DNA from: an uncultured Flavobacteriales bacterium
GTDB taxonomy: Bacteria > Bacteroidota > Bacteroidia > Flavobacteriales > UBA1820
Length of the DNA stretch: 64,000 nucleotides
Assembly: GCA_959608625.1 (NCBI GenBank)
Contig: CAUHQV010000007.1
Coordinates: forward strand, 4,367 to 68,366
Reading direction: 5' to 3'
Part shown: positions 58,487-64,000 of the stretch, one piece after another
Position numbering within the stretch: position 1 is the stretch's first letter
Layout: every line of letters starts with the position of its first letter
The notes under the pieces: generated by a model
What the model was told of the DNA's origin: nothing
The model's database searches: none
What the model saw: the letters and a program-made list of their open reading frames with translations, nothing else
Made by a program: the position numbers and the translations under genes

Positions 58487-59213
58487 TTCCTTCCGAGGCC
58501 CTTCTTATTTTATTGAGGTACGAACCTATCGTATTTTCAAGCCCCAGATACAGCGCTTCGCTGATAAGGGCATGCCCGATGGATACCTCATCGGTGAACG
58601 GGATCTCCCGGATATAGAATTCTATATTGTCCAGCGAAAGGTCATGCCCTGCATTGACTCCCAGCCCTAACGACCGGGCATATTCCGAGGCCTCTTTATA
58701 CGGGAGGATCACTTTCTCGTCCCCCTGTGCGTACAGACGGGCGAAACGCTCGGTGTAGAGTTCCACCCGGTCGGCGCCTGCCGCCTTGGCCCCTTCGATC
58801 ATTTTTTTGTCCGGATCGACGAAAATCGATACCCGTATCCCTGCCTGTTGGAATTTTTCCGTCACTTCGCGCAGGAATCCGGCATGGGCTACGGTATCCC
58901 AACCGGCATTGGACGTGAGGTTGGACGGCGCATCCGGGACCAATGTAACCTGTGTGGGTTTCGCCTGGGTAACCAGTTGGATGAATTCGTCCGTCGGGTT
59001 GCCCTCGATGTTGTATTCGGTGGCGATGACCGATAGCAAGTCAAATACGTCCTTGTGCGTAATATGGCGCTGGTCGGGACGCGGGTGTACCGTGATACCC
59101 TGCGCGCCGAAGCGCTGGCAGTCGGCCGCTACCTGTACCACGTCGGGCACATTGCCCCCGCGCGCATTGCGCAGGGTAGCTATTTTGTTGATATTTACGC
59201 TTAATTTCGTCAT
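58479..59213 (-). CDS. pdxJ: Pyridoxine 5'-phosphate synthase
   Basis: A 244-residue TIM-barrel enzyme joining deoxyxylulose 5-phosphate and 3-amino-1-hydroxyacetone phosphate to pyridoxine 5'-phosphate. TKLSVNINKIATLRNARGGNVP, GITVHPRPDQRHI and GVNAGHDLSLDN are diagnostic. The start MTKLS is preferred; an upstream MNGK (59225) is possible. Last gene of an operon with the beta-helix gene (18 nt before this start). It converges with and overlaps the L,D-transpeptidase gene. Confidence 0.94.
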   Translation of the reverse strand: MTKLSVNINKIATLRNARGGNVPDVVQVAADCQRFGAQGITVHPRPDQRHITHKDVFDLLSVIATEYNIEGNPTDEFIQLVTQAKPTQVTLVPDAPSNLTSNAGWDTVAHAGFLREVTEKFQQAGIRVSIFVDPDKKMIEGAKAAGADRVELYTERFARLYAQGDEKVILPYKEASEYARSLGLGVNAGHDLSLDNIEFYIREIPFTDEVSIGHALISEALYLGLENTIGSYLNKIRRASEGIK

Positions 59214-59231
59214 TTTCCCGTTCATTATATA

Positions 59232-59906
59232 TTAATCGTTTTCTTTCCTTACGGCCAGATCGCCTTCGGTTTTCACGATAGTCCCGCTATCGGCTACGCC
59301 CCGGAAAGCGACCAGCGGATAGACCACGCACCGGCGCCCCAGGATACTGCCCGGATTGAGCACCGCATTGCATCCTATCTCCACATCGTCGCCCAGCACG
59401 GCACCCAGTTTCACCAGCCCCGTCGGATACTTTCCGTCTTCAAAGTCGATATGCACGGACGTACCGAACGATTTGAAGTTGGATATTTTCGCCCCTGCCC
59501 CCAGATGGGCATTGTGCCCCAATACCGAATCCCCTACATACGTCAAATGAGGCAATTGCACCCCATCGAACAGCAGGGCGTTCTTCACTTCGGTAAAATT
59601 GCCTATCACGCATCCGCGCCCGGCCACCACATCGCCGCGCACAACCGCGTTGCGCCGCACGACCGTTCCTTTCCCGGCGATCAGGCGCCCTTCTACCGCC
59701 GCCCCGCCTTCTATCACGGCCCCGTCTTCGGCCCAAATGTTATACGCCAGCTTTTTCAGGGACAGCACGGAAAGCACATCGGGGGCGAACACCTCCCCCA
59801 AACGTGCCACGATCTCCCACGGATACCGGCAGGCATCGACCAGCGGCTGCGCAAAAGGGTGCGGGGTTCCGAAGAAATAGCCGCAAGCGGCTTCGGTATG
59901 TTTCAT
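59232..59906 (-). CDS. Left-handed beta-helix protein (GlmU C-domain-like)
   Basis: A 224-residue protein with hexapeptide repeats from about 60 to 215 (GAVIEGGAAVEGRLIAGKGTVVRRNAVVRGDVVAGRGCVIGNFTEV; LGDDVEIGCNAVLNPGSILGRRCVVYPL), as in acetyltransferases and the C-terminal domain of sugar-1-phosphate nucleotidyltransferases such as GlmU. No nucleotidyltransferase domain is present. It may be a sugar-nucleotide acetyltransferase; the substrate is unknown. Sits 3 nt after the PBP1A gene. Confidence 0.72.
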   Translation of the reverse strand: MKHTEAACGYFFGTPHPFAQPLVDACRYPWEIVARLGEVFAPDVLSVLSLKKLAYNIWAEDGAVIEGGAAVEGRLIAGKGTVVRRNAVVRGDVVAGRGCVIGNFTEVKNALLFDGVQLPHLTYVGDSVLGHNAHLGAGAKISNFKSFGTSVHIDFEDGKYPTGLVKLGAVLGDDVEIGCNAVLNPGSILGRRCVVYPLVAFRGVADSGTIVKTEGDLAVRKEND

Positions 59907-59909
59907 CGC

Positions 59910-62297
59910 TTAAAATTCTACGTCAGAATCCTTGGAATTTTGCACCCAGGTATCCGAAGATACGGTTTCCTCGACATCATCTTCACCGGACACGTCGGAA
60001 AAGACGGTCGTGTTCCTTTCACACGAAAGGCTGATGGACATCGGAGCTGAAGGCGCTTCGAATTCGCCCTTCGACACATGGAGGGTCGGATCGGCATAAC
60101 ATTTCTTCATGAACACCGCCCATATCGGAAGGGCCGAAGTAGCCCCCTGTCCGTACGTCATCGAACTGAAATGGGCCGCCCGGTCCTCGCATCCTACCCA
60201 CGCCCCGGCGGCCAGGTTGGGCACCATCCCGATGAACCACCCGTCGGACTGGTTTTGGGACGTACCGGTTTTGCCGGCAATGGGATTGGTAAATTTCCAG
60301 GGATAACCCGTCACATATTTGGTCTTATCCGGATCGGAAGCCTGGTAATTGGCCCACGAAGCGCGCAAACGGGCGCCCGTTCCGTTCTTGGTCACTCCTT
60401 CGAGCAGTTTGATAATGGCATAGGAAGATTCCTCGCTCATCACCGCATGAGAGGGCGTTGCATCCTGGTACAGGACGATGCCGTTCTTATCTTCGATCCG
60501 CGTGACCATGATCGGTTTGGTATAGCTGCCCTTATTGGCAAACGTGGAAAAAGCGCCTATCATCTCATACAGGGATATATCCGCCGAACCCAGGCACATG
60601 GCCGGCCCTTTGTCGATAGGGGAAGTAACCCCCAGCTTACGCGCCAGCGCGATGATAGGCTCGGTCGTACCGAGATCCTTTACGATCGAGGCGGTAATGG
60701 AGTTCTTCGATTTGGCCAAGCCCGTTATCAACGTATACGGCATATAGTCGTATTTGTTGTCCGAATTGCGCGGAGTCCAGTCCTGGGGCAGGCTCCATTC
60801 GGCGGCCGGGAAAGTGACCGGCTGGTCGATATATTCGAAACACGGGGACATCTTACGCTGATCGATAGCCGTAGCATAGACGAACGGCTTGAAAATAGAG
60901 CCTGTCTGGCGGCGCGCCTTGATCACGTGGTCGTACTGGAAATACCGGTAATTGATACCCCCTACCCACGCTTTCACATAGCCGGTCTGGGGTTCTACGG
61001 CCAGGAACCCGGCGTTGAGGAAGCCTTTGTAGTATCGGATCGAATCCATAGGGGTCATCTCCACTTCCTTGGTGGAAGGCCGTCCCTGTTCCCAGGTGAA
61101 TACCGTCATCTTCTCGGGCGTATTGAAATCGCGAAGTATCTCGGCCTCTGATTTTCCCTGGTTTTTCAGGGAGCGGTAACGGTCGGTCCGCTTCATAGCC
61201 CGGTGCATCAAATCGTCGGCCTGTGCCTTGCTGATTTTATAGAACGGACGCATCTTATTGCCTTTCTGGGTATGATCGAATACTTTCTGGAGGTTGGACA
61301 GATGTTCGTTCACAGCTTCCTCGGCATAACGCTGCATCCGCGAATCTATCGAGGTGTAGATCCGAAGACCATCCTGGGTCACGGAATACTTGCTCCCGTC
61401 CGGCTTGCGCGCATCTTTGAGGTAATCGTTCACCGCTTCGCGCACATATTCGCGGAAATACTGGGCCAAACCCTGGGTGTGGGTCTGCATGCGGAAATCG
61501 GTTTCCAGGGGAAGCGTCAAAAGGGAATCCAACTGTTCGGAGGTAATGAACCCGTTGCGTTTCATCTGCCGGAACACCTGGTTGCGCCGGGACTCCGCAT
61601 TCTTAGGGTTGCGGATCGGGTTGTACAGGATGGGGTTCTTGGCCATACCGACCAGCACCGCCGCCTCTTCTATCTTCAGGTCGGCGGGAAGCTTGTTGAA
61701 ATAAGTCAGCGAGGCATTTTTGATTCCATAGGCGTTGTACAGGAAATCGTATTTGTTGAAATACATCGTGATAATCTCGTCCTTGGTATAGCTGCGTTCG
61801 AGCTGGGCCGCGATGATCCACTCTTTCAGCTTCTGGACACCTCTCTCTATTTTGTTCTGCGAAGCGTTCTTGGTAAAAAGCTGTTTGGCCAACTGTTGGG
61901 TCAGGGTACTGGCCCCGCCTTTGCTGCCCAAAAAGACTACCGCCCGCACGGTAGAACGCACGTCGACACCCGAATGCTCGCGGAAACGTTCGTCCTCGGT
62001 GGCGATAAGGGCGTCCACCAGGTAAGGGGACAACTCTTCGAATTTGACGGGAGAGCGGTTCTCGTTCTTCCAAATCTTCCCCAGAACCTGCCCGTCGGAC
62101 GAAATGATCTCCGTAGCGATGCTCGATTCAGGGTTCTCTATATCCTCGAATGTAGGCAATGGTCCGAATATGCCTTTGTAGACGAGGAAAAACAGAAGGC
62201 ATACCAACACGATGCCTCCCCCCAGACCCCACCAAAGGATCCGGCGGAAAAGGCGGTACCGCGACGCGGAAGTAGTTTGTTTCTTTTTGCCCGGCAT
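59910..62297 (-). CDS. Bifunctional penicillin-binding protein 1A
   Basis: A 795-residue class A PBP: cytoplasmic basic tail, membrane span (about 21-40), GT51 glycosyltransferase with the catalytic glutamate in ATEDERFREHSG (E101), and a transpeptidase domain with S467-x-x-K470 (TGSIFKPFVY), the SKN triad (LAKSKNSITAS) and KTG at 676 (AGKTGTSQN). It polymerises and cross-links peptidoglycan in the periplasm. The gene is followed after 3 nt by the beta-helix gene and preceded after 17 nt by gldH. Confidence 0.93.
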   Translation of the reverse strand: MPGKKKQTTSASRYRLFRRILWWGLGGGIVLVCLLFFLVYKGIFGPLPTFEDIENPESSIATEIISSDGQVLGKIWKNENRSPVKFEELSPYLVDALIATEDERFREHSGVDVRSTVRAVVFLGSKGGASTLTQQLAKQLFTKNASQNKIERGVQKLKEWIIAAQLERSYTKDEIITMYFNKYDFLYNAYGIKNASLTYFNKLPADLKIEEAAVLVGMAKNPILYNPIRNPKNAESRRNQVFRQMKRNGFITSEQLDSLLTLPLETDFRMQTHTQGLAQYFREYVREAVNDYLKDARKPDGSKYSVTQDGLRIYTSIDSRMQRYAEEAVNEHLSNLQKVFDHTQKGNKMRPFYKISKAQADDLMHRAMKRTDRYRSLKNQGKSEAEILRDFNTPEKMTVFTWEQGRPSTKEVEMTPMDSIRYYKGFLNAGFLAVEPQTGYVKAWVGGINYRYFQYDHVIKARRQTGSIFKPFVYATAIDQRKMSPCFEYIDQPVTFPAAEWSLPQDWTPRNSDNKYDYMPYTLITGLAKSKNSITASIVKDLGTTEPIIALARKLGVTSPIDKGPAMCLGSADISLYEMIGAFSTFANKGSYTKPIMVTRIEDKNGIVLYQDATPSHAVMSEESSYAIIKLLEGVTKNGTGARLRASWANYQASDPDKTKYVTGYPWKFTNPIAGKTGTSQNQSDGWFIGMVPNLAAGAWVGCEDRAAHFSSMTYGQGATSALPIWAVFMKKCYADPTLHVSKGEFEAPSAPMSISLSCERNTTVFSDVSGEDDVEETVSSDTWVQNSKDSDVEF

Positions 62298-62314
62298 ATA
62301 TATTTTTTTCTTTT

Positions 62315-62794
62315 TTACAGTTGTTTTTCAGCTAATTCTATCCTGACTCCTACGCTGCTCACTCCCGGCAGTTCGACATTGCGCATCCCGTGCGAAACGA
62401 CAAACCCGTACGGGCCTTTACGGGGAAACTTATAATCCTTTTTCCAGAGGATCTCGTTCTCTTTGACATTGGACAGCCCGTGTCCTGTGGCTTTGCCTTC
62501 AGGATCGAACAACACAGCCTCCAGCGTATCTCGGGAAACGACCGAAGAACTGTCGCGAAGTTCCCCTATCATATAAATATTACTCCAGGGATAGCTGTCC
62601 GAGGTGCGCAGATCCACATAAATATCGTACAGAGTAGTAGTATCCTGTACTTCCATATCGAAAGTACAAGCCTGCCCCATCACCCAATAGTCCCCGGCAA
62701 CGGCCTGAACCCTGCGGTAGACCGAATCGCCCGTGCAGCCGGACAAGAAAACGGCGGCACACACGGCAGATACTATCCCAACGTATTTATTCAC
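62315..62794 (-). CDS. gldH: GldH-type lipoprotein
   Basis: A 159-residue lipoprotein (lipobox LSGC, C20) with the GldH pattern: YDIYVDLRTSDSYPWSNIYM and GPYGFVVSHGMRNVELPGVSSVGVRIE. GldH was identified in gliding Flavobacterium but is widespread in non-gliding Bacteroidetes, where its role is unknown. The start is GTG and overlaps the stop of the preceding gene by one base (TAGTG), implying translational coupling. Confidence 0.88.
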   Translation of the reverse strand: MNKYVGIVSAVCAAVFLSGCTGDSVYRRVQAVAGDYWVMGQACTFDMEVQDTTTLYDIYVDLRTSDSYPWSNIYMIGELRDSSSVVSRDTLEAVLFDPEGKATGHGLSNVKENEILWKKDYKFPRKGPYGFVVSHGMRNVELPGVSSVGVRIELAEKQL

Positions 62795-63999
62795 TACTGA
62801 TCGCTTTTTTGCGCATCGTTCCCGTTAGGCCGGGGGCCTCCATTATCCGGATGGCCGCGGCGACGGTCTCCCCGACGGCGGGAATCCCTCCTTTGCCGGG
62901 AGTTATTGTTGTTTTCCGCTCCTTCCTGGCCTCTGTTTTCGCGGCGGTCGCGCTGCCTTTCTGACGGACGGTTATCGGCCCGACTTTCGGACTGGTCCCT
63001 GGATTGTTCTGCGCGGGGAGCATTATTCCCTGATGGATGATTATCCGTACCATTTACAGGCCGGCCCTGCCTTCTATCGTTCGATCGTCCGTTTTCATCG
63101 TTGTTCTCTCTTTCCCGTCGAGGCTCCCGCGGCCGGTCGTCACGGCGACGATTATCCGGGCCATTTGCAGGCCGGCCTTCCCTTCTGTCGTTCTGCTGCC
63201 CTTTCTCTCCCCCATTTTCTTTTTCCGGACGAGGCTCCCGCGGCCGGTCGTCACGGCGGCGGTCTCCGCGACGCCGATCGTCCCGGCGCCCTTTCCCGGA
63301 GGATCTCTTATCGAAACGGGTGAGTTCTCCTTCTTCGACCGCCTTTAGTTCCGTACCTTCCTGTTTGCGACCCTTTGGACGCGATTCTTCTTGTTCTACA
63401 TACATTTCCAACGACTCGGGCCTTTCCCCGCGCCGGTTGAGCGCCTGTATTTCCGCAATGGCATTCACATGGAGGCCTATCCAGTTCATCACTTCGAAAT
63501 CGTACGCATACCAATACATTCCCTTGAATACGTCCATTTTCTGGAAAAAAGCGATCCCTTTTTCCGTTTTTAGCGGGGTATCGGTATGCGGAAAGCCTTT
63601 AAGGGCATCGACGTACACATCCAGTTCAAAGTTCAGGCAACATTTCAGCTTCCCGCACTGCCCGGCAAGTTTTTGCGGGTTGAGCGAAAGCCGCTGCGTG
63701 CGGGCGGCCGAGGTATTGACCGAGCGGAAGTCGGTAAGCCATGTCGTGCAGCACAGTTCCCGCCCACAGGAACCTATGCTCCCCACGCGGGCCGCCTCTT
63801 GGCGCAGGCCTATCTGGCGCATTTCCACACGCACCCCGAAAGCCCCGGCCAGTTCTTTGATGAGCTGACGGAAATCCACCCGTCCTTCGGCCGTATAGTA
63901 AAACGTGGCTTTCAGATTGTCCCCCTGGTATTCCACATCGCTTAGTTTCATCACCAAGCCCAGATTGTCGCATATCTCCCGGGTACGCACCAATGTCTT
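62794..63999 (-). CDS. PSP1/RicT (YaaT)-like protein, 5' end missing
   Basis: The gene runs off the right edge; 401 C-terminal codons are present. The first 200 residues are the PSP1 domain with the cysteine cluster GSIGSCGRELCCTTWLTDF and GQCGKLKCCLNFELD, which in RicT homologues binds Fe-S with its Ric partners. The remaining about 180 residues are a low-complexity, Arg/Asp/Asn/Glu-rich tail with a 37-residue tandem duplication. A TTG near the edge is not the true start. Possible function in RNA turnover or cell-shape control, inferred from RicT. Confidence 0.85.
   Translation of the reverse strand, partial: KTLVRTREICDNLGLVMKLSDVEYQGDNLKATFYYTAEGRVDFRQLIKELAGAFGVRVEMRQIGLRQEAARVGSIGSCGRELCCTTWLTDFRSVNTSAARTQRLSLNPQKLAGQCGKLKCCLNFELDVYVDALKGFPHTDTPLKTEKGIAFFQKMDVFKGMYWYAYDFEVMNWIGLHVNAIAEIQALNRRGERPESLEMYVEQEESRPKGRKQEGTELKAVEEGELTRFDKRSSGKGRRDDRRRGDRRRDDRPREPRPEKENGGEKGQQNDRREGRPANGPDNRRRDDRPREPRRERENNDENGRSNDRRQGRPVNGTDNHPSGNNAPRAEQSRDQSESRADNRPSERQRDRRENRGQEGAENNNNSRQRRDSRRRGDRRRGHPDNGGPRPNGNDAQKSDQ
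63041..63262 (-). repeat. Imperfect 111-bp tandem repeat in the ricT-like gene
   Basis: Two copies of about 111 bp (37 codons), judged from matched landmarks: GGCTCCCGCGGCCGG at 63122 and 63233, and CATTT(A/G)CAGGCCGGCC at 63051 and 63162. They encode RRDDRPREPRPEKEN- and RRDDRPREPRRERENN-type segments. Exact boundaries are approximate. Confidence 0.8.
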
Positions 64000-64000
64000 T

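Noticed and set aside
62794..63993. Treating the TTG at 63993 as the start of the ricT-like gene
   Set aside because: The frame continues open to the window edge and the PSP1 domain is incomplete, so the gene is partial.

Overview
This 64 kb window looks like chromosomal DNA of a member of the Bacteroidales, probably near Alistipes/Rikenellaceae (genus-level placement is inference). The evidence is a complete aerotolerance (Bat) operon, GldH, BF3164-type and transglutaminase lipoproteins, class I fumarase, a Bacteroidetes-type rpmJ, and repeated promoters of the Bacteroidetes form TTTG-N19-TAnnTTTG. I see no phage, integrase, intact insertion sequence, CRISPR array, rRNA or tRNA gene. Most of the window is core chromosome.

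Layout. 1-2.7 kb: the 3' end of an RNase R-like gene, tadA, two tandem paralogous outer-membrane beta-barrel genes and a small secreted protein. 3-9.5 kb (minus): a thioredoxin-fold protein, then an operon of secreted NlpC/P60 peptidase, Tat-exported dipeptide epimerase, transglutaminase-like lipoprotein and fumarase, which suggests extracytoplasmic murein-peptide processing. 9.6-15.5 kb (plus): M23 peptidase, a secreted unknown, ettA, an aspartic protease with PDZ domain and an MGMT-like protein. 15.6-21 kb (minus): pheS, a GAF protein, a membrane unknown, fbaA, a BF3164-like lipoprotein and an esterase. 21-23.5 kb (plus): macro domain, Nif3-like and coiled-coil genes. 23.7-28.7 kb: a two-gene glycosidase operon (GH127-like, GH106-like). 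28.8-29.6 kb: mtnN.

29.8-38.3 kb (plus): a tightly packed Bat operon, moxR - DUF58 - short BatD-like - batA - batB - batC - batD - batE. 38.3-40.1 kb (minus): carA and a HAD phosphatase. 40.2-57.5 kb (minus): one uninterrupted 32-gene translation supercluster from rpsL to rplQ, combining the str, S10, spc and alpha operons without tuf, and driven by at least one good promoter about 230 nt upstream of rpsL. 57.9-64 kb: an L,D-transpeptidase on the plus strand, facing an operon of ricT-like - gldH - PBP1A - left-handed beta-helix transferase - pdxJ.

I found no obvious new multi-gene system. The most unusual signal is loss of metal ligands in several proteins: the adjacent Nif3-like and zinc-ribbon partner genes both lack canonical metal ligands; S4, S14 and L36 are all the cysteine-poor forms; a thioredoxin-fold protein lacks CxxC; and an fRMsr-like GAF protein lacks one of its three redox cysteines. 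Other points are perfect 22-bp dyads in two intergenic regions, a strong non-terminator hairpin between rpsJ and rplC, in-frame tandem repeats in batC and the ricT-like gene, and basic low-complexity tails on S3 and L17.
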